Source: Centroberyx gerrardi (taxonomy: Eukaryota; Chordata; Actinopteri; Beryciformes; Berycidae). Taken from it: 64,000 nucleotides of DNA. The DNA is taken from assembly GCF_048128805.1 (NCBI RefSeq), contig NC_136002.1, positions 28,227,162 through 28,291,161 on the forward strand. Direction: 5' to 3'. The notes beneath the pieces are model-generated. The model saw nothing but the letters and a program-made list of their open reading frames with translations. It did not search any database and had not been told where the DNA came from. This document shows, in pieces, positions 23,245 to 35,245 of the stretch (positions are counted from its first letter, which is position 1; the number at the start of each line of letters is the position of its first letter). Both the position numbers and the translations under genes were made by a program.

Positions 23245-26200
23245 ATGGAGTTGTCTAGCACATTGATCTTGGCAGGACTAATCTTGGCTCTGCTGTGGCT
23301 GTTTACTATGAAGAACCACAGAAAGTATCGTTTACCTCCAGGACCCACTGGACTTCCTCTCATAGGAAACCTGGTGCAGGTGGACAAAAATGCACCTTTC
23401 AAAAGCATACTCAAGGTAAACATTTTTAATTTATTTTAAAGATATCACTTTATTAATCCCCTTGGGATTTACATTACACATCGAGGTCTATGCTGGTACA
23501 ACAATACATCCTGCAATCTGACAAGAATAAGTGAGGACAGACAGGCTATTGTCATCTGTTTTATTTTGAGTAAAAAATGAACTTCCTCTGCATACGAGCA
23601 ATTCAGTTGTAAGGTTTTTTGCTCTAACAAAGCATGTTTTGCTCCAGCTCAGTGAAAGCTATGGACCTGTGATGACCGTGCACCTGGGCTGGCAGCGGAC
23701 TGTGGTTCTGGTAGGATATGACACTGTGAAGGAGGCCCTGGTGGACCAGGCAGATGACTTCACGGGCAGAGGACCCCTGCCATTCCTGCTCAAAGCTACC
23801 AAGGGCTATGGTAACACAAGATGCTTTACATCTGTTGTCACTGTCATGAAATAATTAGTTTTGTTATAGTTGAGTGATCTAAAACGTTTGCTCTCTTGCG
23901 TGCTACCTGTAGCTGTTTAACAAGTCTAATTTATTCTCCACATTCCACCTTCTCAGGTTTGGGCATCAGTAATGGAGAGCGATGGCGCCAGTTGCGACGT
24001 TTCACCCTGACAACGCTTCGAGACTTTGGGATGGGACGCAAGGGGATGGAAGAGTGGATCCAGGAGGAGGGCAAGCACCTGGTAGCCCGCATAGATACAT
24101 TCAAAGGTGTGTAGGGTTTTTGACTGTTAATATCAAAGTTCACATATTTTACACAGGGTCGTTTTATCAGAGGATTATCACAATCTGTCAAATCAAGTCT
24201 ATTTGAATAGCCATTAATCACAGTTACAGTCTCAAAGGTTTTCACATGCCCACATTTAACACAATAAATGAAAAATGAAAAACAAAAAACACAAATTTAG
24301 ACCAACCTTAGAGAATGAGAGAATGAGAAAAAGGAAAAAATTATTAGGAAAAAAAATGGAAGAAACTTTGGATAGGGTTACTCAGAGAGGAACCCCCCTG
24401 CCACGTGAAATAAGCGCCAAGAGCAGGCAAACAAAAATTAATAATTGATAACAAAACATAAAAACACACAATTCTGAGGACACATGAAACAGTGGTTCAT
24501 GTTGCACAACCTGCTGTAACACAGGGCTGGGGGTCACGTTGAGAGTTCACTCAGTGTTTTCCCCTCTTCCTCCAGCTACACCCTTTGACCCCACCTTCTT
24601 CTTGAGCTGCACCGTGTCCAATGTGATCTGCTGCCTGGTGTTTGGCCAACGCTTCAGCTACGATGACAAGCACTTCCTCAGCCTCCTCAACATCATTTCT
24701 GAAATTCTAAAATTCGGTAGCAGTCCCCTTGGCCAGGTAAGAGGAGGTGGGAGTCAGAAAGGGAAAAAGAGGAACTTAAGACTGAAACTGCAAATTGTTC
24801 CCAAAAATGATGGTCCAATCAATTACAAATAGTAAAATCACTATTATAAAACAGATAGCCCCAATCCTCAGTGCTGATTGACTAAACATTTGAAGCCTTT
24901 GTAAAACACTTGATAATCACATGCATAGTTATTAATTTATATATCAATGTGCTTGTACGCACCCAGACCTCGCTCGTCCACATGAATCTTCCCCACTTCA
25001 GTGTTTACACTCCTATGCAGAGGTCATAGAGTTGTGATAGATGGCAAGCGTATAGCTCCGGAGGGTCCTGGCCTTTAGAGCGGGTGGCCTGGCCCAGCAC
25101 CTGCCGTCATATCCTAACTTCTTAGAAACAAACCTATGCAACCTGTCTCCCTCTGATTACCTCCCATAGTTGTACAATGTCTTTCCCTGGATCATGGAGC
25201 GTCTGCCAGGCCATCAGCACACCGTTTTTGCCCAGATGGAGGAGGTGAGAGAGTTTATCAGGATGAAGATCCAAGAGCACCAGGAGACGATAGACCACAG
25301 CTCCCCGAGAGACTACATCGACTGCTTCCTCACCCGACTCAATCAGGTTGGATAGCACTTGAACAGCATTTGTTCTTTTTGAGTACTGGACCTAAGATGT
25401 AGCTTAGGTGTAATTGAAAATATACATTTTCAGAAGAAAAAATATTCCTGGATTATTCCATCCTCAAAAATGGACGCCAGGAAGCACTTTCTCAGTGTAG
25501 ATATAAATTTTTGTCAAACAATGGATGCCTCATTTTTGGAATTAATCTGTTCAATTGTTCCAATTTTGTCATTTTAGGAAAAGGACAATCCCACAACAGA
25601 GTTCCACTATGAGAACTTGGTGTCTACAGTGTTGAATCTGTACCTGGCAGGAACAGAAACTACCAGCACAACTATCCGATATGCACTCAGTATACTCATC
25701 AAATACCCCAACATACAGGGTAGGTCCCCTAACAGAAGACTCAGTCAAATGTTTTTTTTATGTGGTCTAAATTCTTTCTGGTCTGGATTTGAATCAGCCG
25801 CTTGAAACACTTGCCTAATGACATGCATAACAATAGTTTTGAGTGCAAATGCTGTTCTGTTCTATGGTTGATTGTTGATCAGTAAGACCTAGTTAGGCTC
25901 ATTCTCTGTACAGTCCTTTGAGACATGCTTGTGATAAAGGGCTATGTAAATAAACAAACTTGAACTTGAATTGTTTGCCTTGCCTCTTCAGGGCAAATGC
26001 AGCAGGAGATTGATACTGTCATTGGAAAAGAGCGTTGCCCCAATATGGAGGACAGGAAGTCTCTCCCCTTCATAGATGCAGTCATCCATGAGGTGCAGCG
26101 TTTTCTGGATATTGTCCCCTTCAGCCTCCCTCACTATGCACTCCAGGACATCTCTTTTAGGGGCTATACAATTCCCAAGGTATCCTAGTTTCATTATTGT

Positions 26201-28119
26201 TCTCATTTTCATCAGATAGTGTAAATGAGCAAAGATTGCTTTAACAAGATGTAGAATAAACATTACAAAACATTACATTTTAGAGAATTACAATAAGCCT
26301 ATATAGCCAATTACTTAATCTGTCTTATCAGATAGACATGATACCTTGTTTCAACAGGGCACAATGATCATTCCCCTGCTGCACTCTGTACTGAGAGAGG
26401 AAAAGCAGTGGGCGACCCCCTGGTCCTTCAATCCCCAGCACTTCCTGGACCAGAATGGCAACTTTAAGAAAAATCCTGCATCCCTGCCATTCTCTGCAGG
26501 TAAAGCACAAAGACAAAACTCAGAAACGTCTTTTAAAAATTAAGTTTCAAAATATATAAGTAATGCACTGACAAAACTGTGGTGAAGTGGACTTCAGCCT
26601 TTTTGGCTCATACCCAATTATGGGCAATGTTGTGTGCAAGCTAGCTAATAATTAAATAAAGGATGTAAAATGTATTACTGAGGGGGCATTGAGTAATTTA
26701 TGACTTTTATTGAACTTTATTAGCAACCATTGCAAAAACTTGTCTCCTCCTACACAAGTCTCTGGCACAGCCCTCCCGTCCCCTTGTATTACGGTTGCTG
26801 GTAACTGATACAAACATTAAAGTCATATTTTCACAAGAGACAACTAAGCTAGCTAATAAGGGCGGAGAACCAAGAGGAGGTGTTGTAAAACAGAGCACAG
26901 GACAGAAAGGGACTTTTGAAATCCAGAAATCTCAGTGCCTGGCGAAGTAATCATTGACCCATTGGCTCTGATCAAGAAACCTATCAACCCCCTGCAGATC
27001 AAGCGCCCAAAACCACAGGTGAATTTTGAAGCCAATCCGGAAGTGGCGGCAGCGGCAGCGGCAGCTCCCCTATTGTCCCCTAGGGGCCGGCTCCAAAAAG
27101 ACTCCAAACCCAGCCCAACTCCATGCAAATCAATGGGACCACAGCCCGACTTTTCGCAAAAATTATAAAGTCAATAAATTTTTTCGACAAGAGGTTATGG
27201 CCTCAGTAGCTAATTTCACTTCTTCTAATGTGTGTCATTTTGTCAATTTTCAAAATAATTGTGTTAACATTAACATTAACAGGATATAATGGATATAAAA
27301 CAGGGTTGTTTTCCTAGTGATTGAAAGGTCGCCTGTTCAGCACTTATGGGCCAGTAGTAGGCAGCGCTGTGGCTTTCCATACAACCCGAATTCCACCCTT
27401 TGCCTCGCTTTGGCCGCTCTGGCTCCAAAAAAGGTCAACATGGCAGCGACCATAAACACAATCTCCAGGCTTCAAAACGGCCCTTCAGAAGCCAGTGGGT
27501 GACGTCACACTCACTACGTCCATCTCTTTTTACAGTCTATGCTGCAGATATATTAGTCATTTTGTGCTATGGGGCAGTTAAAATTTTGCATATTGCCCCT
27601 TTACGGCCCTGCTCCACTACAGCCATCGGGCATCAGCCATCGAAGGAATGATTCCTTTAAAAGTACTGAACGATGCTCCCCTGTTCGCGTTACGTTCGTG
27701 TTGCTTCCGATTGCGTCCAAGCTGAAAAAAATAGCTGAGGTTCAATTCTTGATGGCTGACGCACGTGTTCTCCCGAATTGAAATAAAGAGAAATAAAGTT
27801 GATATTGGTTGTTTTCTGATGTATCCATTCACAACATCACGCGCCCTGTAGAGCAGATTGGCGCTATGCTGATGGCAACACAACGCAGTGCCTGTTTTCA
27901 CATGCATAGCTTTGTTTGTGACTGTGTCTCTCCTCAGGGAAGAGAGCCTGTGTTGGAGAGTCTCTGGCTCGCATGGAGCTTTTCATCTTCCTGGTTTCAC
28001 TGCTGCAGCGCTTCACCTTCTCCTGCCCTGGAGGCCCTGACAGCATAGACCTCAACCCAGAGTACAGCAGCTTCGCCAATCTGCCCCGCCGGCACCAGAT
28101 CATCGCCACCCCCCGGTGA
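23245..28119 (+). CDS. Cytochrome P450 family 2, copy C, complete 9-exon gene (CYP2Y-like?)
   Basis: Exons: 23245-23415, 23648-23810, 23957-24106, 24576-24736, 25170-25346, 25578-25719, 25992-26179, 26358-26499, 27938-28119. Borders follow AG/GT and sizes equal those of copies B and D, giving 491 residues. Landmarks: anchor 4-20, PPGP 31-34, W121 and R125 in [16 protein letters not shown] 298-303, ExxR 355-358, FSAGKRACVG 429-438 with Cys436. The expected role is an ER monooxygenase; substrate unknown. Relative to D it has [10 protein letters not shown] in the B-C loop and VLNLYLAG in the I-helix region (others have VWNLYLAG). Exon 9 shares GKRACVGE with copy A rather than GKRSCAGE of B and D. 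Intron 8 holds a composite repeat. AATAAA occurs at 28394-28399 and 28426-28431. The gene is compact (4.9 kb) with a TATA box in place, so it looks the most regular of the array. Confidence 0.95.
24184..24480 (-). mobile_element. LINE/SINE 3'-tail remnant in intron 3 of CYP2 copy C
   Basis: It is the same inverted insertion as in copy B (AATCAAGTCTATTTGAATAG, TCTCAAAGGTTTTCACA). It extends further here, with GGAAGAAACTTTGGATAGGG and GAGAGGAACCCCCC, typical of the 3' regions of these fish LINEs. Confidence 0.65.
25860..25975 (+). mobile_element. LINE 3'-tail remnant in intron 6 of CYP2 copy C
   Basis: Only the last part is left: GATTGTTGATCAGTAAGACC, GTACAGTCCTTTGAGACATG and ATGTAAATAAACAAACTTG. 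It is almost identical to the same tail in copy B, although less of the element remains. Confidence 0.7.
26940..27605. repeat. Composite interspersed repeat in intron 8 of copy C
   Basis: This block includes a GGCAGC-type run (27046-27066), a segment ending CCATGCAAATCAATGGGACC, and a second segment ending GACGTCACACTCACTACGTC and TTTTTACAGTCTATG. The endings resemble dispersed fish repeats. Intron 8 of copies A and B lacks it. The piece TGCTATGGGGCAGTTAAAAT at its right end is shared with intron 8 of copies A and B and therefore older. Confidence 0.5.
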
Positions 28120-29064
28120 GCAGACCAGGAGCTCCATCCAGAACATCTTCCATGGCTTGTGGCCCAGAGGCTCATTCACCTGGACCTCTATAGTTGTGAT
28201 ACAGCGTATAAGTGTGTACAATGTTGATGCTTGCTGTTATCTCTCTGACGTGACACACAGGAGCATCAGAGGCTTCAAGCATAATTTCATGAATACTTTT
28301 GAATGTTATCTTGTATATATTTTCATTTTTGTTTGTATTTTCAACTCATTCTTGATTCCTGTATTAATTGTTAATGTTTTCTCATGCAACATAAATAAAT
28401 GTATTTTGCTTTTATACAAATGGCAATAAATGATTTCCAGACTAAGAGAGGTGCGGGACAGTGTGTATTAAACATATTAAAAAATAGGTATTTTTTCTTT
28501 GTCACATATGCGGTATTTTATAGTAATGAATTGTAGGTTTCACAGCCTTTTATATCTATTTAACACCAGCCTGCACGTGTGCACCTGACCCACTTGAATA
28601 CATGTGTTAAAAATGACCCAGTAACACAATGGGTGTATATATTTTTTACAAAGGTAATTTATAGCCACTGTTTGGTTTTCTTATCCTGCACAAGTTCCAG
28701 TGAATCAATCTAAAATATCTGCGTTACAGCTCCTTAAATTTAGAATTGTAGCTATTCCATACAGGCCTACCTTGTCCATGTCACTAGCCCATAATGTTGT
28801 TTTTTATTCATGTTTAAAGTATGGGTTGAAAACTGGTAGCATTTAGAAGCTTTAGAAATTTTGAATGGATTCTATACAATGTTGTGCACACGTTTTACAT
28901 GTCACACCGGTAATCAGAGAATGGAAAGGCTCTGAGCTGTGATATATTACCATGCTGTCCAACAGTCACATAACCCTGTGCTCCTTTATTCTCTCTGGAC
29001 TCTATAATAACAAACCTTTCAAGGTTGGTTGAAAAAGCACTAAGGAACCGGCTCCACTACTAAG
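28120..29064. other. Spacer between CYP2 copies C and D
   Basis: The first 330 bp match the 3' flanks of copies A and B (CATGGCTTGTGGCCCAGAGG, TTCATGCTTG-like). The rest is AT-rich without recognisable genes or clear mobile elements. It is shorter than the A-B and B-C spacers and lacks their long AT-rich duplicated block. Confidence 0.6.
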
Positions 29065-29205
29065 GAGTCACATGGTTCACCTCTGTTCCCGCAGCATTCT
29101 AGCCCACTTCCTTATTTGCCACAAACAAGACAATGTAAACAAAGGTGGGCCTGTTCCAACGACTGACGTAGCTATACGAGTGTGTAGCGGTGGTATCTAT
29201 ATAAT
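29065..29205 (+). promoter_or_regulatory. Probable proximal promoter of CYP2 copy D
   Basis: GAGTCACATGGTTCACCT at 29065-29082 is identical to the block before copy C. TATATAAT at 29198-29205 lies 96 bp before the start codon and would fit a TATA box. The leader GATATTTTCTTGTAGACAGC just before the ATG is also shared with copy C. Confidence 0.5.
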
Positions 29206-29293
29206 CTTGGTGTTCTCCCTAAATACCTGCTAAAGACCAGCTAAAAGGAATCAAGCAGAAGACAAAGTGTGATATTTTCTTGTAGACAGCATT

Positions 29294-32200
29294 ATGGAGT
29301 TCTCTGGCACACTGATCTTGGCAGGGATCATCTTGGCTCTGCTGTGGCTGTTTAGTGTGAAGAACCGAAAACACTATCATTTACCTCCAGGACCCACTGG
29401 ACTTCCTCTCATAGGAAACCTGCCACAGCTGGACAAAATAGCTCCATTCAAAACTCTACTGAAGGTGAGAGCTTGAGATTGACAGTGACACTTGTACACA
29501 GTGGTGTGGGCCAGTCTGTGATAAGGCAGCAGAAACAGTTCAGCAGGACTCAGTGGTCAATGATAGCCATATGGTGCTTCAAAACTACTTTGACTCATTT
29601 CTCTTTCCCTGCAAAGTCTCAATTATAGGACTGAAATTTTGTAATGCTTGTTATACAACAGCTAGTTCCGGTTAAGTAATTAGACTGGACAGGAGGCATT
29701 CCATTATATAACAGCACTGGGATGTTTTACTGTACGTATCACTCAGCTTTAAAGGTGTTCTAACAGTTTATGTGTTGCTTGCACTCAGTAGGGAATCCTG
29801 AGGGAACTGTTTTTGGTGGCGGAGACAAATAAAAGCCAAAAATCATAATCTGTTGTCTCAAATTACCATTACTTGATAAATAGCTTTAAAGAACTGTTGT
29901 ATAAAAGCAATATCACTATCACTCGTGCTGTTATACTGCATCAGCAACTTCACCCCTATTTTTCTAATTATTTTGTCTTGATTGTATGTACTCCTGCCAC
30001 TGTCTGTCATGTGTCTGTTGTTTCCCAGCAGTAACTTGCCTCTTATGTACCTGAATTTCTGCTTTCTTGTGCCGCCCCTTAATTGTTTCCTGGCTTTGTT
30101 GCATATGTGACTACTGGTGTTTCTGTATTATTTATTTAGCCTTGTATTGCTCCTGGATCTGCTCTCTTTTGTGTTTCTGACCTGTCTGAGTTTCCTATTT
30201 GTAATTTTTATTGATTTAATCCTCTTTCCCTGCCCTCTTCAGGAGACCTTTTGTCTTTACCCTGTCACTGTAAATAAGAATTTGTATATAATGTCGCTGC
30301 CTGGATAAATACAATAAATATTAAGGGAAAAAAGTTTGATTTTACTTTTGTGTATTCCTGGGTACGAACTGAATGAGTGCTTGTTGCTCTGCTAAACCTC
30401 CAGCTCAGTGAAAGCTATGGCCCTGTGATGACAGTGTACCTGGGCCGTCAGCGAACGGTGGTTCTGGTGGGGTATGATGCTGTGAAGGAGGCGCTGGTGG
30501 ACCAAGCAGACAAGTTCACAGGCAGAGGACCTATTCCTTTCCTGATCAGAGCTACCAAGGGATATGGTAATTTGGGAATAATGTGGTGATAAAGGTAATA
30601 TGGCTATACATGCAATTCTGTCACCCTGACGAATACTATTACACCTGAATCAAGGTGGTTTTTAGCCCCGCGACAGCAGGGGCTCTATGGATAATGCCAT
30701 CCATTGTCGGTCGGACAGTCGGACAGTCGGACGGACGGTCAGACGGTCAGTCACTCTGTTCACCACTCATATTGACAAGGAATGATGTGCGGTTAACAAG
30801 TTAACATGGGGGAAATATATGCAGATAATGAACATATAGTGTTCATATTATCCAGATTATTTCCACACCAACAAGATTTTTATGGAGGGTCAAAGATGAG
30901 AAATTTCATGAGAGATTTTAGAGCCATTCAATGACAGTTTAACACCAAAAAATGCTGCAGTAAAATGAAAGTGAGGCCACAGTTTAAGACTTCCTGAAAG
31001 AAGAATCTGTTGGATTTATGGACTACCTGTGGGTGGACAGGCTGTTATAGCAGCTGTCTTTTCAGATATGGCGACAGTCACGTGAATTTAACTTTTAATT
31101 TCTTAAATACGGTACAGTAAAATGTCTTCATATATCATGTGGGCACCAAATTGGATATAATAAAAAGGTATGCATTGGATTCGCTCAACAAACTATTGAA
31201 AATAAAGGTCGAAGTTGAAAATTTACCAAGTAATTCAGAGTATTGCAGGGGCTTTATTAGTGAAATTCTCCAAAATGCTACAGTGAAATCATTTCAGGTT
31301 TAATATGCACATAGTTTGATTGAATTGTCGATTCCACCTGTTGTGTGTGTTGGCTTTATGGATGCCATTTTTTTTTTACCATCTAGCCTCAGACTAGATG
31401 CCGTTTCAAGGCAGACAGCTCATCAAGATGAATGACACGTGTTGGGGTTTGAACTTGACCGACTGAGGGGGAGGAGGGCGGGACTAACAATATACTTCCT
31501 GTCTCAAGACAAAAAGCTGGATACTGTAGCTTTTAAGTCTATTGTTCTCCAAGAGTTGCTGGCTTGTGTCATTCTTGTAACCTCACAAAGTTTGTTTTTG
31601 TTATATTGTGCTGCAATGATATAATTCTCTCTTATTGCACTCTGATAGCCTTGGATTCTGTGCAGGCTACAGGCTGTCTTTATTTAAAGGTTTACTTTAA
31701 CTGCCACTCTTTCATCTCCTCAGGTTTGGGCACCAGTAATGGAGAGCGCTGGCGCCAGCTGCGACGTTTCACCCTGACAACGCTTAAAGACTTCGGGATG
31801 GGACGCAAGAGGATGGAAGAGTGGATCCAGGAGGAGGGCAAGCACCTGGTAGCCCACATAGATAGCACTGATGGTATGTGTGTGCTCTGTTCTCCGTAGG
31901 TTTTGATTTATTCAAGATTCACAGAATATGTTCCTTATCCTGCTGTAAGACAAAATTATGGGTCATATTGATGCTTCACTCAGTGTTTTCCCCTGCTCCT
32001 CCAGCTACACCCTTTGATCCCAGTTTCTTCTTGAGCTGCACCATGTCCAATGTGATCTGCTGCCTGGTGTTTGGACAGCGCTTCAGCTACGATGATGACA
32101 AATTCCTACGTCTTCTGAAGATCATCGCTGAAATCCCGATGTTTGGTAGCAGTCCCTGGGGCCAGGTAAGAGGAGGTGGTACTGAGGAGGTGAAGAGGCG

Positions 32201-35200
32201 CAGTGGAGGCATGCTGGGCCAAGAACCCAGTGGGCTGATGGAAGAAAACACCCTCTGCTGACTGTATAACAACCTTTAGGGGCAGCAGGGTGCGTTAGTG
32301 GTTAGACAGACCATTCTTCAATTTGAGGACCCAGGTTCAAGCCTCCTTATCAGCAAGCATTCCACCTGCTGAAGCGTCATTGAGCAAGTCCGTGAATCCC
32401 TGCCAGTTCCAGGGACACTGTTCTGTAATTGACACTGCACTCCAACCACACTGTACGGGGCGAGCAATAAAGTAAATAAATAAATCACATGAATTGTATT
32501 AAATAAAGAAGAGACAGTTGAAGAACAGCTGTTTCAAATGTTTCCATTTTAAAGTTTTAGAATGAGCGCTGTACAGCTAGCCATTGTTTCATTATTTTCT
32601 GATGCATTTAAAAAGAAAGAAAATACTACTATTATGAATTCTTATTCTGGTATTGCACATTACAAATAAGTGATTGAGATCATTTTTGTGGTTTTTATGG
32701 TTGTTCCACAGTTAGTCAATTTTTAGGGAATGATTTGAGGCCTACCTGCAGGAGGGAAAGTGTTTGTTTTTTTGTCAAAAGCCCTTAGTGTCTGTTTAAT
32801 CCAATTTTAGATCATTAAATCAGTATTTTTGAAATACTGATCAATGGATGTCCGGTAACATTTTTCCAAAATGGCAGCATTGTGGAATGAAAACCTTCAA
32901 ATATTTTGTATGTCATATACTAAATCCTGACAAACAACCCTATGCATCCTGGCTCCCTCTGATTACCTCCCATAGTTGTACAATATCTTTCCCTGGATCA
33001 TGGAGCGTCTGCCAGGCCATCAGCACACCCTGCTCGCCCTGATTGAGGAGGTGAGGGAGTTTATCAGGATGAAGATCCAAGAGCACCAGGAGACGATAGA
33101 CCACAGCTCCCCAAGAGACTACATCGACTGCTTCCTCACCCGACTCAATCAGGTTGGATAGCACTTGAAGATCAGTGTGTGGACCTAAGATATAGTGGAC
33201 CTAAGATGTAGCTTCTCAGATCCAAGCAGTGTAACTGAAGAGTTCCATGCCAAAAACACTCTATATCCATTTTGAATAAAAAAAAAAGTCCCTGTATATT
33301 ACTCAGCATCTCAAATATGTAGATTCCATTGTTGTCAAAAGGTAGTACTTTATGGGTAATAGTCTGAAAAAAATGTGTAAACTGAATGCTCTTCCATAAT
33401 AAGATTAACTTTGATGAATCATTGATGAATCCTTTTGGCAGCGCAGGTGTCATTTTTAGCGCAGTGACAGCAGGGGCTCTATGGATGGTATTGTGGGTCG
33501 GACGGTCGGTCGCTCTGTTCACGATTTTATGGGTCATATGGCCCACAGGGAGTTAGACTGCAGACTCTCAAGCAGAAGACCCGAGTTCGATTCCTGGCAG
33601 AGACACAATTCAACGTCGCGGGGCTGTTAGACTCTTAGTCTTGTTTCGAACAGCGGATGGCTCATTTTTGGAACTAAACTGTTCAATTGTTACAATTTTG
33701 TCATTTTAGGAAAAGGACAATCCCACAACTGAGTTCCACTATGACAACTTGGTGTCTACAGTGTGGAACCTGTACCTTGCAGGAACAGAAACCACCAGCA
33801 CAACTATGAGATATGCACTCAGTATACTTATCAAATACCCCAATATACAGGGTAGGTATCCTGACAGAAGACACTGTTAAAGAATATCTACGCTTGCCTG
33901 GTCTAAGGACAAGTCTCACTTAATTTAATAAAAAATACTCTTAATCTTATTTCTTTTCCAAGCACTTCTCTATTTTACTTGATCATTCTAAGGTCACAGG
34001 AATATTTTGGTAGATCTATTGTCAGGGCACTACAGCTCTGACCTTTGTGCTCTTATTATTGGTTGCTTGTAATGTTGATGATCTAGGGATTTAATTTTAT
34101 TCTACTGTTGCACTCATTGCAATTCACTCTGGACAAGAGTGTCAGTTAAGCCTAAAATGTTCCTTATACATTCCTAAATAATTCCTTATTTTCCTTCCTC
34201 CCTCAGAGAAAATGCAGCAAGAGATTGACTCTGTGATTGGCCAAGAGCGTTGCCCCAATATGGAGGACAGGCAGTCCCTCCCCTTCACAGACGCAGTCAT
34301 CCATGAGGTGCAGCGTTTTCTGGATATTTTCCCTTTCAGCCTCCCTCACTACGCACTCCAGGACATCTCTTTCAGGGGTTACACATTTCCCAAGGTAATC
34401 TCGTTTCATCACTGTCCTGTTTTCATCATACAGTCAAAATGTACACAATGTGCCTAGATAATGTTGGCAAACCCATATTGAGGTGACTTTATTATCATTG
34501 TATATCCATAGAATTTATTATCATTGGATATCCAAGTTCTCACTTCAATCATCGTGACCCTTGTCCTTCTAAGGCTCCACCCACTCTGCCCCAACGTGGG
34601 TTAGAGTAGTCAGCAAAGGGGTGGGGCCCTTGGTGCTGATGTACTAATGTAAGCCAGGATAATATAATGTCCCTTTGATATAATATCTTGTCTCAACAGG
34701 ATACACTAATCATTCCCCTGCTGCACTCTGTACTGAGAGAGGAAAAGCAGTGGGCGACTCCCTGGTCCTTCAATCCCCAGAACTTCCTGGACCAGAATGG
34801 CAACTTTAAGAAAAACCCTGCATTCTTGCCATTCTCTGCAGGTAAGGAAATTCATAAGTAAATACACAATAATCCCTTCAACTGGTTCATATTTCACTGA
34901 GAAAATGTAGCTGAACATTGGACTCTTTTGGCAAACGCACTGTTGATACATGCCCTTTGTGTGTAAGACAGCTAATTATTAACCCAATCACAACAATAAT
35001 TGTCACCAATCTCAAGCACACATTTTCTTATGAAGTGGTTTGTTTGTGACTGTGTCTCCTCAGGGAAGAGATCCTGTGCTGGAGAGTCTCTGGCTCGCAT
35101 GGAAATTTTCCTCTTCCAAGTATCACTGCTTCAGCGCTTCACCTTCTCCTGCGCTGGAGGCCCAGACAGTATAGACCTCAGCCCTGAGTTCAGCAGCTTT

Positions 35201-35245
35201 GCCAATGTGCCCCGCAGGTACAAGATCATCGCCACCCCCCGCTGA
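29294..35245 (+). CDS. Cytochrome P450 family 2, copy D, complete 9-exon gene (CYP2Y-like?)
   Basis: Exons: 29294-29464, 30404-30566, 31724-31873, 32005-32165, 32976-33152, 33710-33851, 34207-34394, 34700-34841, 35064-35245. Sizes match the other copies and give 491 residues. Anchor 4-20, PPGP 31-34, W121/R125, AGTETT 298-303, ExxR 355-358 and FSAGKRSCAG 429-438 are all present, so the enzyme should be able to bind haem and oxygen. It is the most divergent copy: [27 protein letters not shown] at the start of exon 8, [16 protein letters not shown] at the C-terminus, [14 protein letters not shown] in the B-C loop. It lacks the LINE remnants found in introns 3 and 6 of the others, so it probably separated first. 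A tRNA-derived SINE sits in intron 4. Convergent with the kinase gene downstream. Confidence 0.95.
30650..30790 (+). repeat. Dispersed repeat with GGTCGGACAG runs, intron 2 of copy D
   Basis: GCGACAGCAGGGGCTCTATG is followed by repeated GTCGGACAGTCGGACGG units. A shorter copy of the same block (GACAGCAGGGGCTCTATGGA, GGTCGGACGGTCGGTCG) is present in intron 5 of copy D at about 33455-33525. The rest of intron 2 up to 31723 shows nothing I recognise. Confidence 0.6.
32276..32480 (+). mobile_element. tRNA-derived SINE in intron 4 of CYP2 copy D
   Basis: The head GCGTTAGTGGTTAGACAG looks like a pol III A box region, and CCCAGGTTCAAGCC is a B box about 40 bp on. The body (CCACCTGCTGAAGCGTCATT, GAGCAAGTCC) and the AT-rich tail AAATAAATAAAT follow the pattern of fish tRNA-SINEs. 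Confidence 0.75.
33536..33625 (+). mobile_element. tRNA-like SINE fragment in intron 5 of CYP2 copy D
   Basis: GTTAGACTGCAGACTCTCAA followed by CCGAGTTCGATTCCTGGCAG resembles a tRNA anticodon-to-T-arm region with a good B box. There is no full cloverleaf, so it is most likely a SINE head. Confidence 0.5.

Noticed and set aside
26935-27168. Alanine-rich frame near copy C exon 9
   Set aside because: The Ala run comes from a GGCAGC-type repeat within a dispersed element in intron 8.
32276-33625. tRNA genes
   Set aside because: B boxes are present but no full cloverleaf with acceptor pairing could be built; SINE bodies and tails follow, so these are tRNA-derived SINEs.
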